A stretch of 32,273 nt of DNA from an uncultured Aquincola sp. (GTDB lineage: Bacteria; Pseudomonadota; Gammaproteobacteria; Burkholderiales; Burkholderiaceae). The DNA lies in the NCBI GenBank assembly GCA_937883885.1, contig CAKZXL010000554.1, positions 1-32,273 on the forward strand, written 5' to 3'. The notes beneath the pieces are model-generated. The model ran no database searches. It saw only the letters and a list, made by a program, of their open reading frames with translations, and was not told the origin of the DNA. This document shows positions 7,876 to 15,190 of this stretch, piece after piece (position 1 is the stretch's first letter; the number at the start of each line of letters is the position of its first letter). Made by a program: the position numbers and the translations under genes.

Positions 7876-9723
7876 TCAGTTGTTGCGCACCTTCACCCGG
7901 GCGTGTTCGTTGATGCCCATCGCACCAAAGAACAGCGCCACCAGGCGGTGGGCGTCGGCGAACACCACTTCGCGGTTTTCGCTGCGCTTGGCCAGCACCC
8001 AGTTCAGCAGGTCGCCGGCGGCGATGAAGTCGACCCGGATCAGCTTGCTGCAGTTCACCGTGACCAGCGAAGCCGCGCCCAGCTGCTGATCGAGCAGGCG
8101 CAGCGTGGGGCCGATGTCGCTGACCAGCTGGCCCGACAGCTCCACGGTGGCCATCTGCACGCCGTGGGCGTCGTCCAGCAGGCCCGACTCCAGGAAGCTG
8201 GTCGACACCTCGCTGATCTGCGACATGGCGGGCGCCTGGGTGCTGTGGCCCGCGCCGCTGAAACGCAGCTTGCAGCGCACCCGCTCCCACGAAGGCGGCG
8301 ACACCTCGTAGGTGACGCAGTAGTCGATGGCCACCTCGTCGAACTGGTCGGCGCGGTTGGCCAGGCGCAGCGCGTCCATGCGCGCCACCCAGTAGGCGGG
8401 GTCGGCGTCGCGCACGCCGGTGGGCGCGGCCTCGGCCAGCACCGCCAGCAGGTGCTCGCCGGCCAGCCAGCGCATGTCCAGCGGCTCTTCGGCCCACTGG
8501 CGGAACATGCCCGACAGCAGCACCGCCGCCTCGGCATCCACCTGCTGCAGCGCCGCCCAGTCGAACACCCAGGGCAGCGGCATCTGCAAGGTCTGCGAGC
8601 GCAGGCGCACCACGGCCTCGGCGTCCAGCAGGGCCGGGCTGGCCCAGCCGACGGCAGTGGTGGCATTGCGCAGCGTGGCCGGGCGGTCGTTGGCAGCGGC
8701 GGCTTCGGCCACCTGGCGCGGCATCGAGAACCACTGCGGCGCCGACCAGCCGAAGCGCTGGGCGTATTCCACCGCGCGCTGCTCGAACTTGTTCTGCTGG
8801 CCGGTGGCGCGGTACAGGTCGAACAGCACCAGCCAGGTTTCGCCGTGGTCCAGCCGGCTGCCTTGCGCGCCGGTGAGCTGCGACAGCGCGTCTTCGCACT
8901 GGCCGAAGTCGGCATTGGCAAACGCGATGACGGCTTCGTCCAGCTCGGGGTCGTGCACCGCCTCGCTCACTTCCACCGCAAACGCGCCGCCGAAGTCGGT
9001 CTGCGGGCCGGCGGCCGTGGGGCGGCCGGCGCCCGGCGCGCCCGGGCCGGTGGGCATGCCCGATGCGGTGGTGAGCTTGCCCGGCGTGCGGGGCGGCCAG
9101 TCGGCGGCCACCGGCGTGGCGGCCGACAGCGGCGGCAGGCCCGGCGCCATCACCGCGTGGCTGGGCGCATTGGCCGGCCGCTCGGTGTCCAGGCGCGGCA
9201 GCTGCAGGTCCAGCGGCGGCGGGTGGCCGCTGGCGCTGCGGGGCATGGCCGGCGTCACCTCGAAGGCGGCGGGCATGGTGGTGCGGGCTGCCAGCGCGCC
9301 GGCGCGGGTGTCGGCGCCCGGGCTGGGCCGGGCGGGCGGCTGCTGGCGGGTGCTGCCCACCATCTGCTGCTCGATCTCGTCGATCTTGGCCTTCACGCCG
9401 CCTTCCGGGCGCGTGGCGGCGGTGGCCGACTGCTGCTCGGACACGCGTGCGTCGGTGTCGTCCAGCCGCGAGGAGCCGCCCAGCGCCGCCAGCTGCTCGG
9501 GCGACAGCCCCTCGCGCCGCAGCTTGCGCAGCATGTCGAACTCGCGCTTGCGCACGAAGTCGTTGCGCCGCTTGCGCTCGACCATCGCCTTGAGTTCGGA
9601 GCGCTCGAGTTCAAGCGCGCCGTCCTCCGGCTGACGGGAATGGAGCTCGGACCAGTCGGTGGCCGGGTTGGCCACGAAGCGGACCACCTTGCGGAAGAAG
9701 CTCTGGTCCTTCGGGTCCGCCAT
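7876..9723 (-). CDS. Protein with TPR-like middle and C-terminal STAS-like domain, function unknown
   Basis: 615 residues, no signal peptide. Regions seen: a basic, helix-forming N-terminus (1-120, with FRKVVRFVANPATDW and the charged ERKRRNDFVRKREFDML run); a long Pro/Ala/Gly-rich linker (about 125-240); a helical stretch resembling TPR repeats (258-330, FDLYRATGQQNKFEQRAVEYAQRFG); and a C-terminal part (about 525-612) with the strand-helix alternation of a STAS domain (ATVELSGQL, LVTVNCSKLIRVDFIAAGDLLNW, VVFADAHRLV). STAS domains act as anti-anti-sigma factors or lipid-transport (MlaB-like) parts. The role here is unknown. It starts 20 bp downstream of dksA on the same strand, so the two are probably co-transcribed. 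Confidence 0.88.
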   Translation of the reverse strand: MADPKDQSFFRKVVRFVANPATDWSELHSRQPEDGALELERSELKAMVERKRRNDFVRKREFDMLRKLRREGLSPEQLAALGGSSRLDDTDARVSEQQSATAATRPEGGVKAKIDEIEQQMVGSTRQQPPARPSPGADTRAGALAARTTMPAAFEVTPAMPRSASGHPPPLDLQLPRLDTERPANAPSHAVMAPGLPPLSAATPVAADWPPRTPGKLTTASGMPTGPGAPGAGRPTAAGPQTDFGGAFAVEVSEAVHDPELDEAVIAFANADFGQCEDALSQLTGAQGSRLDHGETWLVLFDLYRATGQQNKFEQRAVEYAQRFGWSAPQWFSMPRQVAEAAAANDRPATLRNATTAVGWASPALLDAEAVVRLRSQTLQMPLPWVFDWAALQQVDAEAAVLLSGMFRQWAEEPLDMRWLAGEHLLAVLAEAAPTGVRDADPAYWVARMDALRLANRADQFDEVAIDYCVTYEVSPPSWERVRCKLRFSGAGHSTQAPAMSQISEVSTSFLESGLLDDAHGVQMATVELSGQLVSDIGPTLRLLDQQLGAASLVTVNCSKLIRVDFIAAGDLLNWVLAKRSENREVVFADAHRLVALFFGAMGINEHARVKVRNN

Positions 9724-9743
9724 GAATCCTGTCCTGCGTTCGG

Positions 9744-10406
9744 TCAGTCGCCGAACATCTTCTGCTTCATCTCGCGGCGCTGCTGCGCCTCGAGCGACAG
9801 CGTGGCCGTCGGGCGGGCCAGCAGCCGGCCCAGGCCGATGGGCTCGCCCGTCTCGTCGCAGAAACCGTATTCGCCGCTGTCGATGCGCGACAGCGACTGC
9901 GAGATCTTCTTGAGCAGCTTGCGCTCACGGTCGCGGGTGCGCAGCTCCAGGGCGTGCTCTTCCTCGATGGTGGCACGGTCGGCCGGGTCGGGCACGATGG
10001 AGGTGTCTTCGCGCAGGTGCTCGGTGGTTTCACCGGCGTTGCTCAGCAGGTCGTCCTTCAGGCCCGTCAGGCGGGCGCGGAAGAACTCCAGCTGCTTGTC
10101 GTTCATGTACTCGTCGTCGGGCATCGCGAGCAATTCGGCTTCGGTCAGCTCGCGGCCGCTCTTGTTCTTCCAGGCATTGGCCAGCTTGGGGTCGTGCTTC
10201 ACGGGGGCTTTGACGGTGTCCATGTCCTGATCTGAATACGTTCTCGCGGGCGGCTTGGCGGGTGCGAAGCGGTCGGCGAAGCGGCTGGCGCTGTCGTTGG
10301 GCAGCGGGGCAGCCACGGGCGCCGCAGCGGCGGCCTTGGCGCTGGCCCGGGTGGCGGGCTTGGCGGAGGCTGTTGGGCGCTCGCTCTTGGCCGGTGTCTT
10401 GCTCAC
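9744..10406 (-). CDS. dksA: DksA-type RNA polymerase-binding transcription factor with non-canonical zinc site
   Basis: Binds the RNA polymerase secondary channel and, with ppGpp, adjusts rRNA and amino-acid promoter activity. 220 residues against 151 in E. coli because of an Ala/Pro/Lys-rich extension of about 60 residues. The coiled-coil tip DPADRA keeps both key acids (D140, D143) and A145, and LELRTRDRERKLLKKI is typical. Of the four zinc cysteines of E. coli DksA only the first is kept (C183); the others are T186, S204 and A207. This resembles zinc-independent DksA forms such as P. aeruginosa DksA2. The start is a GTG with a good SD (GAGGAG, 6-nt spacing); an internal ATG at residue 62 would give a 159-aa form. 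Confidence 0.93.
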   Translation of the reverse strand: MSKTPAKSERPTASAKPATRASAKAAAAAPVAAPLPNDSASRFADRFAPAKPPARTYSDQDMDTVKAPVKHDPKLANAWKNKSGRELTEAELLAMPDDEYMNDKQLEFFRARLTGLKDDLLSNAGETTEHLREDTSIVPDPADRATIEEEHALELRTRDRERKLLKKISQSLSRIDSGEYGFCDETGEPIGLGRLLARPTATLSLEAQQRREMKQKMFGD

Positions 10407-10483
10407 TTCGCACTCCTCTTCACGGTATTTGTATATCCGCTGCAGGCCGAGGTGTGCGGGGACCGCCTCCTCGGGGCGCGCGG

Positions 10484-10509
10484 ATTGTAGCCACGCCCCG
10501 GGGGGTCAA
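10484..10509 (-). promoter_or_regulatory. Possible dksA promoter
   Basis: On the minus strand TTGACC (10504-10509) precedes TACAAT (10484-10489), about 78 bp before the dksA GTG. Each hexamer fits the sigma-70 consensus well, but the 14-bp spacer is shorter than usual, so the -35 assignment is weak. It lies just after the cobW stop codon. Confidence 0.35.
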
Positions 10510-10516
10510 TCTCGCA

Positions 10517-11566
10517 TCACACGAGGCACTGCGACAGGCCTTGTTCGAGGATCTCCCGCGGCAGGTCGATGCCGATGAAAACCATCTTGTTCTGGCGCTT
10601 TTCACCGGGCGTCCACTTGGGCCCCAGGTCGCTGCCCATCAGCTGGTGCACGCCCTGGAAGATCACCTTGCGGTCGCTGCCCTTCATGAACAGCACGCCC
10701 TTGTACCGCAGCAGCTTCGGGCCGTACACCTGCACGATGGAGCCGAGGAAATCCTCGAGCTTGGTCGGGCTGAATGCACGGTCGGAGCGGAACACGAACG
10801 ACTTCACGTCATCGTCATGGGCATGGTGGTGCGGGTGGTCGCAGTGCTCGCCGTGCTCATGGTCGTGGTCGTGGTCGTGATGATGGTGGTCGTGACCATC
10901 GTCCGCCGACAGGAAATCGGGATCGATCTCGAGCTTGGTGTTGAGGTTGAAGCCCTTGAGATCGAAGATCTTGTCGAGCGCCACCTCGCCGAAGTGCACG
11001 CGGCTTTGCGGCGCCCGCGGGTTCATGTGCTTGATGCGGTGGGCCAGCGCGTCGGCCGATGCTTCGTCCACCAGGTCGGTCTTGCTGATGAAGATCTGGT
11101 CGGCAAAGCCGATCTGGCGGCGCGCTTCCTGGCGGTCGTTCAGCTGCTGGTCGGCATGCTTGGCATCCACCAGCGTCAGCACCGAATCGAGCAGGTAGCT
11201 CTCGGCCACCTCGTCGTCCATGAAGAAGGTCTGCGCCACCGGGCCGGGGTCGGCCAAGCCGGTGGTCTCGATCACCACGCGGTCGAACTGCAGCTCGCCC
11301 TTGCGGCGCTTTTCGGCCAGGTCGGACAACGTGGAGCGCAGGTCCTCGCGGATCGTGCAGCAGACGCAGCCGTTGTTCATCTGGATGATCTGCTCACCCT
11401 CGTTCGACACCAGGATGTCGTTGTCGATGTTTTCTTCACCGAACTCGTTCTCGATCACGGCGATCTTCTGGCCGTGGGCTTCGGTCAGCACGCGCTTGAG
11501 CAGCGTGGTCTTGCCGCTGCCGAGAAAGCCGGTGAGGATGGTGGCGGGGATCAAACCTTGTGACAT
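10517..11566 (-). CDS. CobW/COG0523-family GTPase, putative metal chaperone, with His-rich segment
   Basis: 349-residue G3E-class P-loop GTPase of the CobW/YjiA/ZNG1 family, cytoplasmic; members deliver metals (often zinc) to client proteins. Seen: Walker A GFLGSGKT (13-20), the metal-binding GCVCC motif (66-70), base-recognition SKTD (161-164), and a histidine/aspartate-rich metal-binding loop (224-252) before the CobW C-terminal domain. The metal and client are not determined by sequence. It lies upstream of dksA on the same strand (110 bp gap) and diverges from corC. Zinc-linked COG0523 members are known to cluster with DksA paralogues that do not need zinc, which fits the altered dksA next door. 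I saw no AT-rich Zur-type box in the upstream 130 bp. Confidence 0.93.
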   Translation of the reverse strand: MSQGLIPATILTGFLGSGKTTLLKRVLTEAHGQKIAVIENEFGEENIDNDILVSNEGEQIIQMNNGCVCCTIREDLRSTLSDLAEKRRKGELQFDRVVIETTGLADPGPVAQTFFMDDEVAESYLLDSVLTLVDAKHADQQLNDRQEARRQIGFADQIFISKTDLVDEASADALAHRIKHMNPRAPQSRVHFGEVALDKIFDLKGFNLNTKLEIDPDFLSADDGHDHHHHDHDHDHEHGEHCDHPHHHAHDDDVKSFVFRSDRAFSPTKLEDFLGSIVQVYGPKLLRYKGVLFMKGSDRKVIFQGVHQLMGSDLGPKWTPGEKRQNKMVFIGIDLPREILEQGLSQCLV

Positions 11567-11637
11567 GGCAGGTGCTCGGGAGGCTGAGGTACGACAACCG
11601 CCTTAGATGGGGGCGGGCGACTGTCCTGCAAGTGGGC

Positions 11638-11663
11638 GGGTGTGTCAAGCACGATTCACACCC
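11638..11663. promoter_or_regulatory. Inverted repeat in the cobW/corC divergent promoter region
   Basis: Perfect 7-bp arms GGGTGTG (11638-11644) and CACACCC (11657-11663), 12-nt spacer, 34 bp before the corC GTG and about 72 bp before the cobW ATG. The place fits an operator acting on either gene. No regulator can be named. Confidence 0.35.
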
Positions 11664-11696
11664 GTGTGCGATTGTTCCTTGCGGTATCCTGCACCC

Positions 11697-12551
11697 GTGC
11701 ACAAACCGGTAGACCGCGACGCGCAAGAGCGCCGCAGCCTGTTCGATCGGCTCGTCGAGTTCATCTCGCCGGGGCCTGATTCCAAGGCCGAACTGATCGA
11801 ATCGCTGGCGGACGCCGAACAGCGCGAACTCATCGACCCGCAAAGCCGCGGCATGCTCGAGGGCGTGATCCGCATGGCCGACATGAGCGCGGGCGACGTG
11901 ATGGTGGCCGCGCCCCACATCGACCGCCTGGACATCGACGCCGACTACGACGACCTGCTGGGTCAGGTGATCACCACCGGCCACTCGCGCTTTCCGGTGT
12001 ACGAGGGCGAGCGCGACAACATCATCGGCATCCTGCTGGCCAAGGACCTGCTCAAGCTGCAGCGGGCGCCCGAGCTGAACTTGCGCACGCTGCTGCGCCC
12101 GCCGGTCTTCGTGCCCGAGAGCAAGGGCCTGAACGACCTGCTGCGCGACTTCCGCAGCAACCGCAACCACCTGGCCATCGTCATCGACGAATTCGGCAAC
12201 GTGGCCGGGCTGCTGACGATTGAAGACGTGCTGGAAGAAATCGTCGGCGAGATCGAGGACGAATTCGACGAGGAAGACGCCGAATCCGGCATCTACACCC
12301 TGGCCGACGGCGCCCAGCGCGTGGCCGGCGACGTCGAGATCGGCCAGGTCAACGAGGCTTTTGCCGTCACCCTGCCCGACGACGAGTTCGACACCATCGG
12401 CGGCCTGGTGGCGCATGAGCTGGGCCGCGTGCCCCGCCGCGGCGAAGCCGTGGAAGTGGGCGGCCTGCGCTTTGAGGTGATGCTCACGCGCGGCGGCGCC
12501 GTGCGCTGGTTCAAGGTGACGCGCGCGCCCGACGCCGCCACCCCGCGCTGA
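11697..12551 (+). CDS. corC: CorC/HlyC-family protein with paired CBS domains
   Basis: 284 residues, cytoplasmic. Two CBS domains (about 65-185; MSAGDVMVAAPHIDRL, HSRFPVYEG, NIIGILLAKDLL, HLAIVIDEFGNVAGLLTIEDVLEEIVGEI) are followed by the CorC_HlyC transporter-associated domain (about 205-275; DDEFDTIGGLVAHELGRVPRRGE). Family members bind nucleotides and are linked to Mg/Co efflux; the exact role is not settled. It lacks the DUF21 membrane part, as CorC should. The GTG at 11697 gives the family length; the frame is open for 90 bp upstream, but that peptide is not family-like. Followed by lnt after 14 bp, the usual proteobacterial order, which ties it to envelope functions. A duplicated CGCTGACGTGA lies at the corC end/lnt start. 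Confidence 0.93.
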   Translation: MHKPVDRDAQERRSLFDRLVEFISPGPDSKAELIESLADAEQRELIDPQSRGMLEGVIRMADMSAGDVMVAAPHIDRLDIDADYDDLLGQVITTGHSRFPVYEGERDNIIGILLAKDLLKLQRAPELNLRTLLRPPVFVPESKGLNDLLRDFRSNRNHLAIVIDEFGNVAGLLTIEDVLEEIVGEIEDEFDEEDAESGIYTLADGAQRVAGDVEIGQVNEAFAVTLPDDEFDTIGGLVAHELGRVPRRGEAVEVGGLRFEVMLTRGGAVRWFKVTRAPDAATPR

Positions 12552-12565
12552 CGTGACCCGCTGAC

Positions 12566-14221
12566 GTGAGCCAGCCGCAGTACGAGACGCCGCCCCGCGC
12601 AGGCGCCGGCACGATGCGCGCGCGCCTGCCGGGCGCCGGCCTGGGCCTCTTGCTGGCCGCCCTGGCGGCCGGCGCGCTGTTCAGCCTGCCCTTCGTGCAC
12701 ACCGGCGCCTGGTGGGCCGGCCTGCTGCTGCTGGCCGTGCTGGTCGGCGCCGCGCAGCGCCTGTCGCCCGGCCGGGCCGCGCTGGCGGGCTGGGGCTTCG
12801 GCACCGGCTGGCTGGCGGCCGGCACCTGGTGGATCTACATCAGCCTGCATGTGTACGGCGGCCTGCCGGCGGCGCTGGCGGTGGCGGCGGTGCTGGCGCT
12901 GTCGGGCGGTCTGTCGCTGTACCTGGCGCTGGCGCTGGGCGTCTTCGCCCGCCTGCGCCGCGGCCGGCCGCTGCCCGATGCGCTGCTGTTCGCTGCGCTG
13001 TGGCTGCTGGCCGAGCTGGCGCGCGGCGTGCTGTTCACCGGCTTTCCGTGGCTGGCCACCGGTTACGCGCAGGTGGACGGCCCGCTGGCGGGGCTGGCGC
13101 CGTGGATCGGCGTGTACGGCATCGGGGCGGTGGCGGCAGTGCTGGCGTCGCTGGCGGCTTTCGCGCTGGCGCCGCCTGCTGCCGGTCACGGCGCGCCATC
13201 CGCTGCGGGGCGGCGCCGCGCGGCCCTGGCCCGCGCTGGCGCTTTGGCCGCCGTGGCGGCCATCCTGCTGCTGGCCCCGCTGGCTGGCCGCGACTTCAGC
13301 CGCCCCAGCGGCCAGTTGGCGGTCACGCTGATCCAGACCAACGTGGCGCAGGACGACAAGTTCGCGGCCGACAAGATGCCCGAGGCGCTCGAATGGTTGG
13401 CGCAGGCGCTGCAGGCCGCGCCGGGCGACCTGGTGATCGCGCCCGAAACCGCGATTCCGCTGCTGCCCGCGCAGCTGGGCCCCGAGGCCTGGCAAGCCTT
13501 CACGTTGCCCTTCATCGCCCCGGGAACCCAACGCGCGGCGCTCATCGGTCTGCCTTTGGGCAGCTTCGAGGAGGGCTACACCAACTCGGTGGCCGGCCTG
13601 TCGGCCGAGTCGGGCGCCAGCGAGCAGCGCTTCTACCGCTACGACAAGCACCACCTGGTGCCTTTCGGCGAGTTCATTCCCACCGGTTTCCGCTGGTTCA
13701 CCGAGATGATGAACATCCCGCTGGGCGACTTCAACCGCGGCCCGCTGGTGGCGCCTTCGTTCGGCGTGCGCGGGGAGCGGGTGGCGCCCAACATCTGCTA
13801 CGAAGACCTGTTCGGCGAAGAACTGGCCCGGCGGTTCGCGGCCGGGGAGGGCGCGGCGCCCACCGTGTTCGCCAACGTCAGCAACATCGGCTGGTTCGGC
13901 GACACCATCGCCATCGCGCAGCACCTGCATATCTCGCGCATGCGCACGATGGAGCTGCAGCGGCCCATGCTGCGGTCCACCAACACCGGCGCCACCGCCA
14001 TCATCGATCACCGCGGCGTGGTGCAGGCACAGCTGGCGCCGTTCACCCGCGGCACGCTGGCGGGGCAGGTGCAGGGCCGCGAAGGCCTCACGCCCTTCGT
14101 GCGCTGGGCCTCGCGCTTCGGCCTCTGGCCCCCCTTGCTGATCGCGCTGGCCGTGGTGGTCGCCATGGGGGCGATGGCTGCCGCCGCTGCCGTCGGGCGC
14201 CGCCCGGCAGCATCCTCATAA
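12566..14221 (+). CDS. lnt: Apolipoprotein N-acyltransferase
   Basis: Inner-membrane enzyme adding the third acyl chain to the N-terminal Cys of lipoproteins, needed for Lol sorting to the outer membrane. 551 residues. An N-terminal membrane half (about 20-250, several Leu/Ala-rich helices) precedes a nitrilase-like periplasmic domain with the complete catalytic triad: E294 (APETAIP), K361 (YDKHHLVPFGEF) and C411 (NICYED). A final membrane helix lies near 520-545. The GTG at 12566 has no clear SD; an ATG at 12614 is an alternative, losing 16 residues. It is part of the corC-lnt-glyQ-glyS run. Confidence 0.95.
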   Translation: MSQPQYETPPRAGAGTMRARLPGAGLGLLLAALAAGALFSLPFVHTGAWWAGLLLLAVLVGAAQRLSPGRAALAGWGFGTGWLAAGTWWIYISLHVYGGLPAALAVAAVLALSGGLSLYLALALGVFARLRRGRPLPDALLFAALWLLAELARGVLFTGFPWLATGYAQVDGPLAGLAPWIGVYGIGAVAAVLASLAAFALAPPAAGHGAPSAAGRRRAALARAGALAAVAAILLLAPLAGRDFSRPSGQLAVTLIQTNVAQDDKFAADKMPEALEWLAQALQAAPGDLVIAPETAIPLLPAQLGPEAWQAFTLPFIAPGTQRAALIGLPLGSFEEGYTNSVAGLSAESGASEQRFYRYDKHHLVPFGEFIPTGFRWFTEMMNIPLGDFNRGPLVAPSFGVRGERVAPNICYEDLFGEELARRFAAGEGAAPTVFANVSNIGWFGDTIAIAQHLHISRMRTMELQRPMLRSTNTGATAIIDHRGVVQAQLAPFTRGTLAGQVQGREGLTPFVRWASRFGLWPPLLIALAVVVAMGAMAAAAAVGRRPAASS

Positions 14222-14254
14222 ACTCGCGGGTTTTCCGCGCACCGAGCATCCTCC

Positions 14255-15190
14255 ATGACGACGCTGACGTTCCAGCAGATCATCCTTCGCCTGCAAAGCT
14301 ACTGGGACGCCCAGGGCTGTGCGCTGCTGCAGCCCTACGACATGGAGGTGGGCGCCGGCACCAGCCACACCGCCACCTTCCTGCGCGCGCTGGGCCCCGA
14401 GCCGTGGAAGGCCGCCTACGTGCAGCCCAGCCGCCGCCCGAAAGACGGCCGCTACGGCCAGAACCCCAACCGCCTGCAGCACTACTACCAGTACCAGGTG
14501 GTGCTCAAGCCGGCGCCGGCCAACATCCTGGAGCTGTACCTGGGCAGCCTGGAAGCGCTGGGCTTCGACCTGAAGAAGAACGACGTGCGCTTCGTCGAAG
14601 ACGACTGGGAGAATCCCACGCTGGGCGCCTGGGGCCTGGGCTGGGAGGTGTGGCTCAACGGCATGGAAGTGACGCAGTTCACCTACTTCCAGCAGGTGGG
14701 CGGCATCGACTGCCGTCCGATCACCGGCGAGATCACCTACGGCCTGGAACGCCTGGCCATGTACCTGCAGGGCGTGGAAAACGTCTACGACCTGGTGTAC
14801 GCCCCCGGCATCAGCTACGGCGACGTGTTTCACCAGAACGAGGTGGAGCAGAGCACCTACAACTTCGAGCACAGCAATGTCGAGTTCCTGCTGCAGGCCT
14901 TTGGTGCGCACGAGGGCAATGCCCAGCACCTGATGACGCAGCAGCTGGCGCTGCCGGCTTATGAGCAGGTGCTCAAGGCCGCGCACACCTTCAACCTGCT
15001 GGATGCCCGCGGCGCCATCAGCGTGACCGAGCGGGCGGCCTACATCGGCCGCATCCGCAACCTGGCGCGCGCGGTGGCCGCCAGCTACCTGGCCAGCCGG
15101 GCCCGGCTGGGCTTTCCGATGGCGCCGCGCGACTGGGCCGATGAGGTTCTCGCGCAGATCGAACAACAAGCACAGAAGAAGGCCGCGTGA
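14255..15190 (+). CDS. glyQ: Glycyl-tRNA synthetase alpha subunit
   Basis: Catalytic subunit of the alpha2beta2 bacterial glycyl-tRNA synthetase, charging tRNA-Gly in the cytoplasm. 311 residues (E. coli 303). Near-invariant stretches are seen: [84 protein letters not shown] and [15 protein letters not shown]. The ATG at 14255 is the family start. Its stop and the glyS start share one base (TGATG), so the subunits are translationally coupled. Confidence 0.98.
   Translation: MTTLTFQQIILRLQSYWDAQGCALLQPYDMEVGAGTSHTATFLRALGPEPWKAAYVQPSRRPKDGRYGQNPNRLQHYYQYQVVLKPAPANILELYLGSLEALGFDLKKNDVRFVEDDWENPTLGAWGLGWEVWLNGMEVTQFTYFQQVGGIDCRPITGEITYGLERLAMYLQGVENVYDLVYAPGISYGDVFHQNEVEQSTYNFEHSNVEFLLQAFGAHEGNAQHLMTQQLALPAYEQVLKAAHTFNLLDARGAISVTERAAYIGRIRNLARAVAASYLASRARLGFPMAPRDWADEVLAQIEQQAQKKAA

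Noticed and set aside
10262..11563. Plus-strand frame across cobW with a Val/Met run
   Set aside because: The Val/Met run is the antisense of the His/Asp-rich metal loop of the GTPase, not a membrane protein.
11567..11696. Zur operator upstream of cobW
   Set aside because: No AT-rich palindrome of the known Zur type; only a GC-rich GGGTGTG dyad.
12712..14964. 750-codon plus-strand frame overlapping lnt and glyQ
   Set aside because: Out-of-frame shadow, Gly/Arg/Ala-rich; the real genes in the other frame carry all catalytic residues.
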